Source of the DNA: Paraspadella gotoi
Lineage: Eukaryota > Chaetognatha
Assembly (NCBI GenBank): GCA_051294375.1
Contig: CM119270.1
Span: 4,208,301-4,272,300, forward strand
Direction: 5' to 3'
DNA length: 64,000 bases
Within the stretch, counting starts at the first letter, position 1. Every line of letters starts with the position of its first letter. The notes under the pieces were generated by a model. The model did not search any database. It was not told the origin of the DNA and saw only the letters and a program-made list of their open reading frames with translations. Position numbers and translations under genes: made by a program. This document shows positions 41,380 through 55,100 of the stretch, piece after piece.

Positions 41380-44300
41380 CTCTCTTCTTTTCTCTCTCTC
41401 TCTCACGTGAGTGTCTCGATCCCCGTTCAAACACGTTTATCATGTTTTTTTTACCCATTAATTTTATATTTCCCCCTCGTTACGCAATTTTTTTCAAGCA
41501 TGAAGCGCCGGTTCACTTAATTAAACTAAGCTTCCTGGCGTCAGTCGCCAACGTGGACCAATCAAAAGCGTCGATACGGAATTTTACCCAATAGGGAAAT
41601 TCGTCGCCAAACGTCACACTTTTAAATTCCGAGAAATGAGAGATTGGTAAACTGGAGAGTGAGAAGTCGAAAGGCACGTCATTTGATCAAAGGGAAAAAC
41701 TATAACAACAACAAATTCGACGACGACGACGACGACGACGTCGACGTTGACGTAACAGGAGAGAAACTACACATCATATCATATCATATCACAGCATATC
41801 ATATCATATCACAGCATATCATATCATATCACAGCATATCACGCGCCACCTTACACGCCCTTGCTATATTTGTCGTAGGAATTATCATCTAATTACTTAG
41901 CAAAGAAAACCATCAAAACAATTTTTTTAATCAAACTCACTTTCACCATAAATAAATCTCACCCAACACCAAACAAAGAATTCAAATAACACCTCAATAA
42001 AAAGTCCACATCATATAAAGAATTCACATAGTCACTCTTCACCACAAAAAAAAACCTCTTTTTCATAGAAAAACTCGTGCAAACTCTTGACTCTTTACAA
42101 TTTCATCACAATACCCTTCTCCCATACTTTCCACACACAAACACTCCCAATCTCTCTCTCTCTCTCCACACACACACACACACAACCAAAAAAACAAAAA
42201 CCAAAATGGCGTCCGAGGATAAGAGCGGCACCTTGCGGGATTTCCGCAAAAAAGCCTCCGTCTACGGACGACGACGAATGGAGCAGTTGGGTCAATCGAT
42301 GGGAAAACTCGATCGAACCGAAGATTCCTTTTTCGATTTCAACGTCGAAAATTTCGAGCGCCAACAATTCAACGCCGCCAAATTACAAAAGTTTGTCTCT
42401 TTTTTTTTTGTTTTCAAAATTCTTTCCCGCCAAAAAAAAAAATAAATTTTAATATTGGGTTTCGTCCACGTGATACGATCGGGAAACCTTTTCCTACTTC
42501 GATATTTTTGAGAAAAATTCTAAGGATTTTTTTATCGAACGAGCACTATGGGATTTTTTGACTTTTTCGCGGTGATTGGTCCGAGAGGCTAAAGTCAAAC
42601 GTTGATTGGTTAATCATTTTATTCATCAATCGTCGACAATCAAATGAGTTGCTATCAAATTTTATCAGAGTTTTACTAAAATTTTTAGCTCGGTGATGGA
42701 TAATGATAGGGTGGGTTTCAAGTAGAAAGACAGTTTAATAAACTGAATTTAATAAACTGAGTTTATTCAAATCACGAATCCCCATGTTGTACATTGTACT
42801 CATTATCGAAACCATTTCGTACTCAATTGAACGAACCTCAATGCAATAATCAAAACCCAGGAAAATTCCCATTTCTGTCTGTCCGCGTCGAACCAATCAA
42901 AATGCATTATTCTCGTCACGGTCCAACCAATAAAAATCATTCTCCCTCGTGTGCTTCGACCAATTTTAGAGAATCGCCGACTGGTCTATCGGTTTTTGAT
43001 TCTCGCTTCCTGCGGTGTTTGTAATTTGCGACATCATCAGTGGGTATGAATATAACCACCCGCCTCCAACTTTCCCAGTTTCCCACATCGACCCCAACTT
43101 TCCCAGTTTCCCACTCCCCTCACGAATCCCAGTTCGGCCTTTCTAATTCTTAACACCAACCCTTAAAACTTTCAACCACTCTACACTTCTTTTTTCCCAC
43201 TCCTTTGAATATTAAGCACTGTCTCCGTTAACACTTGACTTTTCATGTTTTCTTTCTTATTTTTTCTTTCTCCTTATTTCTTTTTGCCTTTTTCCTTTTT
43301 CCTTTTTCCTTTTTCCTTTTTACTTTTTTATTTTTTATTTTTCCTTTTTTCTTTTTCCTTTTTTCTTTTTCCTTTTTTCATTTTCATTTTTTATTTTTTC
43401 TTTTCCTTTTTTTCTATCTCCTTTTTTCTTTTTCCTTTTTTTCTTTCTCCTTCTTTCTTTCTCCTTTTTTCTTTTCCTTTTCCCCCCCATTTTCAACTTT
43501 TCACTTCTAGTAATTCCTTCCTTACGCATTAAATCTTTCTTTTAGTTTCTCATTCGAATGACGTAATTTTTTTTTCCCGAGAGAAAAGAAGAATTTCCTT
43601 CTAAGAACGATTCTTCGCTGTCGATCGCTCAATCAGTATGCAAATTGCAGACAAGAACAATTCAGTTTTTCTCCTGTTTTGTTGCCATTTTTTTACTTAG
43701 CACTAAACCCGACCTCTATCGTCAAATATCAAAACATTTTTTGCCATTAAACATTTTTCGGTTTCTCCTCATCAAGATATATTTCAAATTTACGGCTGCG
43801 ATCACCTGACGGGAATTATTTTTAGTCTCGTTTTTAGAAGATCATGAAAAAATATGCAAATGAGTTTCAAAACGAGGCTTAAAGAAAACAAATGATCTAA
43901 ACGATAGGAGTTACGGTGCGAGACATCTTGATTCATCATTCCTAAAATAACTTCTCCCTGCCCTCGAATCCCTCTCCATCCTCCAACCATCATTCGAACC
44001 ACCCTTCCCCTCCACAACCCCCGCAGATACATGGGCAACTACATCGGCGCCGTCCGCGCCGTCGTCCACGCCTCCATCGCCTTCCAAGACGCCCTCAAGG
44101 AAGTCTACGAGGACGAGTGGGCGGGGAAGTTCGAGCTCATCAACGACCTCGACCTCATCAAGCAGTGCAGCCACGAGTACTTGCGGGAGCTGGACAAGAG
44201 CTCCACCGCGCTTTACTCCTATCAGGTTGGGGGGAGTGGGGGGGTTCGCTGGGGGAGTGGGGGTAGAAGTGGATGGGTTCTTTAGTCATGGGTGGGCTGA

Positions 44301-45572
44301 GAGTCGAAATCTGATGCGAAATTTCTAAACTCGGATTTGGAATGAGATGCTTTAAAAGGTGAGGTCGAAGGGATCGAGACAGATAAATTGGAGATGACCC
44401 AGACGGGGACCGAGGCGGATCTGCGATAATTGTGACGTGTGACATTGTCAAATCACTTAGCGATTTTTGTCAATTGTCAATGCGTCGCAAAATCATCGAA
44501 AGTTATTGGTAGTATCATAGTTGGACCCGTAAATTTTAGATTAAAGGTTTTTTACTTTTCACGCAGAAGTTGAGGACAAATTTCTGACTTAGTAACTAAT
44601 AACTAACCAAGTCCAGAAGACCCCACGAACATCTCTTTCCGCGCTTTCCCCCACAAGAAATTTAGCTTAAATAAATATAAAAAAAATTAATAAAGTTAAA
44701 AAAATATTAATTTGTTCAATCCATCGACATCTAAAATTTAAATATTATCTTGCATTCGTGCAATTTTCATAAATTAACAAATGATTCAGTTCTGAAACCA
44801 TCCCAAGTATGACTTACCCTTCTCTTACTTACCCTTCAACCTCGTGTTTAACGCTTGACTGTCAAAAAGCTTTTTCCTCGGAAAAAAATGGTTTAACGGA
44901 ATTTTCTCACCTCGAGAGGGGGGGGGGCGAATGGAGAGGGGAGAAGCCTCGACCCGTTGGGTGATTCTAGATTCAGGAATCAAAAACCAGAGACATCAAC
45001 GAGACGCAATAATTCGTGAGGCGATAGACGCTACTGACAAATGTTGAGACAAAATATATTTTTAAAAAGACTTTATCACGACAACACAAACAATTTAAAG
45101 GCAAACATTTTGTGAAAATAAGAAGCACGGGCAGTTTTGCGATTCGTGAAGCCGCGTGAAGGTTCATTAGTTATCACACCTTCTATTTTAACCTTGACCT
45201 CGAATTGTTAATGTTAATGTTAATGTTAATGTTCTATTTTAACCACGACCTCGAAATGTTTCGCGCTATTAAATCCTTTACTTTCATTTTACAGCGTGAG
45301 ATCTGAATCAATCACGTGACCCTAGAATATTTGAATCAAATCACGATCGAAGATTGTGAACGTCTGTCTATTGTAAATCTAAGACTGTGAACGACTGTGA
45401 TTTATGAATCGAAGATTGTTACCGACTGTGAATTGTGAATCGATCGGTGAGATTAAAAGGGATTCGTCGCCCGAAGCTGAAACCGAGTCAGCGCGAAGTA
45501 CATTCTAGGTAACATTTGGATTAAGTCAATTTAGAGAAAGAGAAAGAGAAGAGAGAAAGAGAGAAGAGAGAG

Positions 45573-45615
<43 letters not shown>

Positions 45616-45713
45616 AGAGAGAAGGGAGAGAGAATGAGACATTTAACTCGACATCGGCTTACAAATGCGTCCCATTGGAGAAAAGGGAAGTCCCAAGCAG
45701 ACAATAAAACTCT

Positions 45714-45764
<51 letters not shown>

Positions 45765-46086
45765 CTCCCCTCCCTCTCTCTCTCTCTCTCCCTGTCTCTC
45801 CCCTTTCCTCTCTCTCCTCAACTTGAGTCCCGCTTCGCCGGTAACGAAGACAGGCGTCGCTCGATTCGCCCATCGATTTCCCCTTTCCACCTGACCCACC
45901 TATCACCATCCTCTTCACCCAACGCTTCAACCACCATCTCCACCCCGACTTCGGCGTCGCCGTCTTCATCCGAACCCCAAAGCCGACTCAGGTTACAGTG
46001 AATAAAAAGTTCGAAAAAAAAATTACAATGTAAATCATGAGAAAGAGAGAAGAGAGGAAAGAGAGAAAGAAGAGAAGAGAGAAAGA

Positions 46087-46134
<48 letters not shown>

Positions 46135-49100
46135 GAGAGAGAGAGAGAGAGAGATCTCGTCGCACTAATCTTTTCTGCTTTCAAGAGTCGCGATTCTTTT
46201 TTTTTCTCCGGGTTATATTCGCCCGCGTACAGTGGGAGGACGCTTTGTAACGACAACTAACGGGACACATCTCTCAACTCCTCAATTAATATTGGGTTTT
46301 TTTTTCACCGATTTTTATAGGGTTAATTTTCACCCGCGAAACATAATTCTATGGTTTTGACTCGTCTATTCGGGAATCTATTTTATGAAGCAATACTGAT
46401 GTACCGGAGATATTTAGCTCAAGGTGAATAAAACGAAGGTTTGCGAAGCGTGAAGACAGGATATGAGAAATAGAAAAATGGAGAGAGAGATAGAGAGAGA
46501 GAGGAGAGAGTGTATAGATTGAGAATAATGAGTATGATTGAGAGAGAGAAAACTAATCAGATGAGAGAGTAGAATAGAGAGAGAGAGAGGAGTAGATGTA
46601 GATAAGGAACGACCAGGGAAATCTAACAGATAAGTGGAAAAAGTGTTTCCTAAAAAAATGTTTTTCGTTTTAAATTCACTGTGTGACTCGTCGTACGACT
46701 GTGATGATTGGAAACGCAGTTTCCCGTGAAAGGAAAAGAAAGAAGGGGAAAAAAGGAAAAGTAACTAAAAGAGAAAGTAAATGGATAAAAAAAAGGAAGA
46801 GAAAACGAAGAGAATTGGAGAAAAAAAGGAAAAGATAAGAAAAACTAAGAACAAAATAAAAAAGATAAAAAAGATAGAAAAACTTAAGGAAAAAAATTAG
46901 AGCTCGAATCTGAAAGAGCGAGACTAATAAATTTTTCAGTTAGAACATTGTTGAAAGTTGACATTAACTGCGACGCTAATTTAATGTCAAAGTCCGTTTA
47001 ATTTCTTTTTGTTTTCCTTGAGACTTAAATCTTTAAAATTCTTTCTTCTTTCGCTTGCGTCACTCCAAATTATAGTCCGGACGCATTGATTTTTGNNNNN
47101 NNNNNNNNNNNNNNNNNNNNNNNNNNNNNNNNNNNNNNNNNNNNNNNNNNNNNNNNNNNNNNNNNNNNNNNNNNNNNNNNNNNNNNNNNNNNNNNNNNNN
47201 NNNNNNNNNNNNNNNNNNNNNNNNNNNNNNNNNNNNNNNNNNNNNNNNNNNNNNNNNNNNNNNNNNNNNNNNNNNNNNNNNNNNNNNNNNNNNNNNNNNN
47301 NNNNNNNNNNNNNNNNNNNNNNNNNNNNNNNNNNNNNNNNNGATGATTGGCATACTATCGATCATCAGAAATCAATTTATTAAATCAATTAACCAATGAT
47401 TTTTATATAATTTATCAAGCCTTTACAAGTTTTTCACTAGCGCCAGCACCGTGACAGTTCCCTCGTCGGTTCTTAGTCAGCCCCGCAGCCAATTTAGTCG
47501 ATCAACATCCAACTGGAATTAATCAACTACCCAGCTGGTTGTACTCGAATCTACTCTGATCTAAAAATTCCGGTTTCGTTAGAGTTTAACTCGACTTTCC
47601 CTTTCTTAGCTTTGGCATTTATCAGTTGCCGCCTCTCGCTCGTTCATTGTTAATTTACGAACCTACTTTCTTCTTACGAGGGAAGAGAGTTCGCTTTAAC
47701 TTACTCTAATTTCCATTGCTTTCTAATTTATTTNNNNNNNNNNNNNNNNNNNNNNNNNGAAAGGAAAGAAGAAAGAAAGAAACAGAAGAAAGAGAGAAAA
47801 GTAAAGAAGAAGAAAGAAGAGAAAAGAAATGAGACACAGAAAGAAAGAAAGAAAGAAAGAAAGACAAGAAGAAAAAAAAAAGAAAGATTAAATCGAGAGA
47901 TAGAGCTGTGCACGACGCGAGTGAGAGAAGTTAGTGAGAGAGAGAGACAAGATCCGAGGTAGAGTAGGGAGAGGACGCACGTAGTATAGAGACGAGAGCA
48001 GAGAGAGAGAGCAGAGAGAAAAAAAGAGCGGCGCACTTCACCCCCGTGTTGGAAAATAAAAGGATGCCTTCGCAGATCGGTAGAGGCCGGCAGACAGAGG
48101 ACTCTTAATCCTCTTGTCGAGGCCAGCACATATAGCGCGACTCACAAGCTTGGGAGCGCACACTGGTCTGAAAAAGGTATCTACTAACACGGGGAAAGTA
48201 ACATAAAAAGTGACGAGAATGAGCGGAAACTAAATATAGTTAATTGGCGGCCGGAAAGGGAAATTATACGAAGACCCAAATGAGGGTATAAAAAAGGGAG
48301 AGAGAACGAGTAGGGAAGAAAGAGAGAAAGGTGAACTGAATTCGGGTGAACGCCGGCTCCCGATCGCCTGGGGAGGAGGATGAAGAGGAGGTGAATGAGG
48401 AAGGAGAGGGGTAATAGACCCCGAGCGTTTGTCTATCACCTTGAATACTGACAGATCTAAACTAAACAAGAATAAAACGTTTTTCCTGATAGGAGAACAA
48501 GTAGTTACTGGGTAGCTTGTGGAGAATTAGATAAAATCTTTTTTGGCGGCCCGCCGAAATATACCCGCGCAACAATTCATTAATACAACTTTTTGATTTT
48601 ACATTGAACTGAAATATTTAAAAAAACTATACAGATCCCAGCCAATGATGATGATGATTAGGTTTTTTTTAAGAGTTTTTCTTTTTTCCTTCTTTAATTC
48701 TATTTTTAAAAAAACGACGGCCAAAGTTTATTATACAATTGTAAAAAATTGGTAGTACTGCTAACTTTTATTTTAACGTTTTTTAAGCTCTCATAGGAAT
48801 CAGTTCTTAAAACAATATTTTTTTTAAAAAAAATAATTTTGGTACATATTTTTTTATACTATTTCATAAATATATTAAAAGCTTCAAGTGCAACAACCCA
48901 CCATGAACTAATTACATAACAAGTTGCATTGTATAAATTCGATTTAGAACTAATTAGAAGTAAAAAAAAGGAATTTTTTTGAGAGACTAGAAGAGTTACT
49001 AAAAAATGTGTCATTTTTGGCACCTGCGCTAAATACCTCACAGTAATTCCGCTCTTTTTCTTCTGTTTTTATTTAACTAACTTTCAGCAGCAATAGCAGC

Positions 49101-52100
49101 CACGCCAGCTGCGGAAGACAAGTTAATTAGTTACTGTCCGCGCAGTACTCTTCCGTGGAGCAACTCTATCTAGATTAACTTTTTCCTGTTGATCCGTCGT
49201 ATGTCTGTCTGTCGGTGCTGTCCACACTTACATTAAAATATGCATATGAATTCGCTTACAGTTGACTGCTCCGTTTCTTAAGACAGAAAACCTGAGAGCG
49301 TGCGCAAAACACATTGGAATTACCTTTCCTTGTTCCTGTCGATATTGTCCTACTTTGCTTGACTAATTATCTGTTCTCAAGGCAGTACATAGCAATTCCT
49401 CTTTTTAGCCGAGAATTGGTAAAAAGGAATTCAAGAAACGTCCTTCCGGAATCAGCGAAGTAATTCAAAAGCTTGCTTCGGATCGCTATTTTAACAGCTC
49501 AAGCTTTCCTCCGAGCTACTATAGCCTAACCAAGCTAATTATAATAGTAAATTACATAGTAATTACACATAACTATGGCGTCTAGAAATGACCGAAAAAG
49601 GCTTCGTTTCCACCGGGACTGAAATTAACAAAGAAAAAGAGGAAAAATGAGCGACCTGCAACAATATGGGCGAGGAAAGACGATGGAAATGGAATCGCAC
49701 AGTTAACATTGACGGAAACATTGGATTGTCTCTCTCCCGGTAAGATTGGGTGGTAACAATTTCACTAAATGTTTTTATTTACAGGGTGTTTCCCTCCCAT
49801 ACAAAATTGATAAGCTCTATTGGGAACAAGTCTTTCTGTCGAGTTAAAAACTAAAACGATTCAGTATCTCATGAATTTATGTGATTGTGAAACCGGAACA
49901 CAAGCTTCCTTCATGGATCGCCTATATTCGGCGATCGCAAATGACTTCAGCAAGTAAAATAAAAAATTAATTGATTGAAGGTTTTTTTTTTTCGTTAGTT
50001 TCCATAAGCATCTTAAACTATAAGTTGGACAGAAGTCGCCACTTAATTGGCAGACGAGGGAACAGTCCGACCGATCGATCCGAGATGCTCCGCGAATAAC
50101 GCGCGGCAAAAACTAATAATCAATATCTGACTGGCTCTTAGGATCGAGGACACCACTTTCACTCGCAGTTAAAGGACGGGCAGCCCGCTCTGCCGCCATG
50201 ATCAAACGCGTTATAAATTCCCCGGCGCGGTCCCCAAGATCAAACGATCAAAGATGGCCTTCAAGGAGATGGGAAATCGGCAACTTCCTAGAGCGTCCCT
50301 GCGAGAGGAATACGGCGTCGATAAAAAGGCGAACTTGTTTCAAAACAGTCGAGTCTTTTTGTAACGAATACGAGGGAGGCGTTGGGTGATGATGAAGATG
50401 ATGAATGCCAGTATGAGTGCGGCATATAAGTTGTATCGATATGGACGATCGTACGGAGATAGTGCGCCGAGTGTGGTACAATTTCGACAAAGGATGTTTG
50501 TTGAACGTATTTGAAATGGCCAATGCAGCAATGAATCCCGTCAAGGTAAATCACTATGACATATACAGCTATATTGCAACCTGAATGTAGAAATGATACG
50601 ATATCTTGAATCTAATGCAGTATTGATTAATATAACAATAAAGAGAAATGGAGGCGAGCGATACTCGATTTTGATACACGTATTTTTTTATTAATTGTAT
50701 AATTTCCGATATTGATGCTTCCAGCAAAAAATCTTTGAATTTTGTGGTAATGGCATATTCATGCCTGGGACAAAAGGGCCGGTTCGTAAGGCGGCATACG
50801 CGGGATCTGACCTAAAGAGAAGAGTTGCTGGAGGAATTAGGTCATTCGATCTACAAAATGAAGCTATTGTTTCGGACATTTACGGTTCGATTCCTCTGCG
50901 ATTGGGACGTAGGAATTGGTTAAAAAAGAAAACTATAACACATGCATGGGAAAGTTACATAAAAATTTAAAATTTGTGACAATATTTGATCATATTTTGG
51001 AAGATGCTGAAAAAAAAGATCTGAAAAAGATTTAAAATTTTTTTTTTTATGAATATTGTTGTAAAATGTAACTCACTACCATAGATTGGAGAGGAATGAG
51101 TTTTCCGCCTATGAAAAAAATGAAGTTTGTGAATGTAAACCTTTTTTTTGTCTAAATTCTTAGATCAAATTGTTATGTTAGATTAGATTATAACTGGATG
51201 TATCTGTTGAAATGACAGTAATTATTGTTATGTGTTTAAAGCGCGAATCCGTTCAAGAATAAGGCAGTCCCCTGGCTTGCTGATCAAGGACCATATTAAC
51301 CAACACCCGTGATAAACCAGAGAGAGCGGAGGGAAAAGGGTTAAAGCTCCTAACGGTGCTAGGCGACCACCGGGCTAGAAAAAACCGGGACGCTTTGGGT
51401 TTGGGAGCGAAGACTTGACTTCCGGCAGCCAATGGCCGCTGTTGAACGGGTTACGGGTGAGTTTTAAGTCCACACATACCATTCCCTTATTCCTTTTTTT
51501 TTATTTTAACTTCTATTCGATTCCCCATAGACGTTTCATTCTTTTATAATTTTTATTATAGTGGGTATTGTAGATATGTTTAAAATTACAAGGGGGAAAT
51601 GACAAGACGGAAAGAAAATTTAAATTTAAAAGGAGGGGTTAAGTTAAAAAATAGTCAAGGCGAGTCTGGGAAAAGGACGACGCAAGCGAAGATGCTCATT
51701 CTCGATTTCCGCAATTTTGATTCCAGCGAGGGAAACCGGACGAGACACCTGGCAGCCTATAGGCGGGCGAGAGTGTTTAATAGAAGCAATTTTTTTTGAA
51801 TATTTGTTTTTCTTAAAACATACTGCTATCTACGGGAGATATTAGTCTAAAATGTTGAAACGCTATCTAATGTCTAACAAGTGTGGTGTGTTTTGATTTA
51901 TGTTTTTTTAAATCTCCCCCACAAACCAGATGGTGTTTTAGTTTGACTGGAATATTCCGCACAGAATCAACGCCCCCTGTACACGGCATAGTTAAGCTGC
52001 CAGATGGAATGCACTCTAGTGCAAAACGGCGGTTTCGCCTGGTGATTGGTATAGCAATCCGAGATACGCGGCCTCGCGTTGAATTCGCAGTCCCATGCTC

Positions 52101-55100
52101 GCTCGAAAGCATTACTATTCCAGAAGCCAGGATTACAGAAGAGACGCTACCCCATCCATGTTCCGGAGATAATCGATAGAAAAAAGCGGTAAATTATTTT
52201 TTGAATTGTCTTTTATTTAGAAAACAAGTTGAGAAAATAATGTCGGATCTTTCTAACGATAATTAAGGCGGTTAAAAAAAGAGATAAAATGAAGATAAAT
52301 TCTTATCAATTTTAGTTACGTAACTATTTCAAAATGGAAAAAAATGTCCTGTTTTGGAAAATTTCAACCATCCGGTATAATTAATCAGTCATAACGACAG
52401 AAAAACAAGCAGATGGAACTGATAATGGGAGTTTGAAAATAAAAAACGTCCAGCCGGAAATTTGAAAAGTCGCTATAATAAATAATATAAGTTAAACAAT
52501 TTTTACTACCCATTTGAAAATGCAGGTGTATTTATTGATCTCTATTGTGAAACTCCTAACTCGTAAATTAACGCAACAATTATCGACGGACTTGATTGTT
52601 TTAATGCCTTTTAATTCACATTTAATGAAACAATAAATTCAGTTGGGACAGAAAGAAGACAAGTTATATTATATATTATATATATATTATATTTTATACA
52701 AAATAATAATTATATATGGTTGTACCAATTTCATAGATATCTTTTTTTCAAAAACGATGACAGAAGAAAAGAAATAGACACGAGTGAAAATAAGTAGGAG
52801 ACGCAAATTATTATTTGGGGTCAAAAGTGGTCATATCGGATTCATAAAACAACACAAATTAAACAAAGTCGTTTAAAAAAGTAAAAGGCTGGGAAATGAG
52901 TTTTGCTTATGCTTAGCGGATGATGAAGAAGATCAGAGTCTCTCCTGGTCAAGTTCGCTCATGTGTTGGAGGAAGAGCAACGACAAGCAGCCTTCAAATC
53001 TTTCGCAGTACCTATTTTCTCCACTGTCTGCAATTGTGCCGTCAATGCTGAAAAACTAAAAATTGTTTATATTTAAGAATCAAAAAAGTACGATATTAAT
53101 TATGATAAATCAGTATCATTATTAATAGTGAGTCAATATTAATCTGTGTACATCCCTTTGCTAAAAGACTAAGCACCTAATCCGAAAAGATGAAATCATG
53201 GCAGCTAATGGATCAATAGCAGCACCCACAGAGTTGTTTTAAATCACGAGTCTAACGTTTATTAACTATATTAACTAATTAAATTGTATCAATTGTATGA
53301 TAAAAACTAATTACTATAGCACAGTCCACAAACAAACAACAACCCTCAACGAACTAACGATAAAGCACACCCCCGTCCGGCCAATCCCAACGTAGGGCCG
53401 ATGCATGTCCTGACCATAATAGACCACGACAATCATCCAAAGCTTGATCAGAAGGTTCCTCCAAACGATCCGCCGAAAGTGGAGAGGGGTGGAGATGGCT
53501 CGCCGGTAGAGGGAGTTGGTTGTTGTCGACCCATCTTTGAGTGGGTGGAGGGGGTCTAGAAAGAAGGGGGTGGGGTTAATTAAGAGGGTTAATTAACACG
53601 GGTTAATTCATATTAAACTCAATATTTTGTTAGAATCTTTTGAACGCTCTAATACGTACAGTCGACCAATACTCTATAATTTAATTTATTATCCCATTCA
53701 CGGCAAATAATCCTTCAATCATCAAATAACCCTATACTCACTATCCACTCAGCATGCTATTCCAACAAATCTCTCACTGTAGTCGAGGGAAGATAGAGTG
53801 TGAAAGCGCGCCATCCAGAGTTATTTGTCGACTTCACAACGAAATTCCACGGCAAAAGGTTTTCCAAGTTTTACGGCTGGAGTCCGCTTCGATGCTAGTA
53901 AATCAATATAATCTAAAACAAAAGGGAAAAGGCGAGAGAAATGAGGAGGTTTGGATCTTTCATACGAAAATGAATGAGAAACTGACCTTCCGCTGTAAGC
54001 CTCCCGACCAGGTGATTGTATTCTCCTTCCGCCAACTGATCGATAAAAGAAGAATTCGATTGTTTTTTCCGAAAAGATTTCCAATTATTTTCCCATCTTT
54101 TGAGCTGCCATCTGTGAAGAAATGTATGATTGTTAAATGCAAAAAATAAAATAATACATTTTCAACGTTATAGTTGAAGATTCTTGATTGGGGATGACGA
54201 GATATATAGAATTTTATTGATGCATCAAAAACGTTTGTTTTTTTTTTAGCGGCAGCCAAAAATATTATATATATTCTGTATTGATAATTTGTTTATTGAA
54301 GTTGGCCTTTTTTATTTTTTTTTTGTTGTTAATTTTTGTCTTCAAAAGGTTGGTCTCGTAGGCACTTGAATTTCATTGCAATCTAAATTTCGAAATCTTA
54401 TCAAAATGAATACTGATAAACAATCACAAGACATAGCAGACCGCACCCAAGTTTTCCAATGAACGCCTTAGCGATCGGCGATTCCAATCTCCGCTTCCCG
54501 CCGCCTGCCTCCTTCAGCTCGTGCGACCGTAATTCGGTAGCGCCAAAAATGCGCCGCCGCAATTCGTCGTTTGAAATTCCCGCCGCCATATCTATCGCCG
54601 TAAGAGGCGCCCACCTGCGCCACAGACGCCTCCGAATTTGTCGTAGGTGACCACCGTCGTTATGGCATTCGGGGGTGGTCTTTGGGGGAGGGAAGACGGA
54701 GAGAGAGAGGAAGATAGAAGAGAAGAGAGAGAGAGTAGAGGAGGAGACGAGAAAGAAGAGAGAGAGAGAGAGAAGAGACGAGGAAGAGAGAGAGAGAGAG
54801 TCAAAAAACACCAACCAAAAAGAACATTCCCTCTTCCCACTTACCCCTGGGTTGCCCTCAAATTTTCATTCGCCATCTTTTCAAGATCGACCGCGTCGCG
54901 CGACGCGAACGAAACAAAAGAGCAAACGGCAAGCCGAATAGGCGGAATCTAGGTGTGGTCACGCGACAACTCTTTAGAGAGTTCTCTTTATCGTTTGGTA
55001 TTTTTTTTAGTTTAATAATCATAATTTAAATTGAAATAAATAATATTTCGAATCAAACATGACGCTTAGTAAAAATAATAATACCAATTTCCCTTTCGAA

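Noticed and set aside
43235-43532. Phe/Leu-rich 90-codon frames
   Set aside because: Translation of the CTTTTT array, not a membrane protein.
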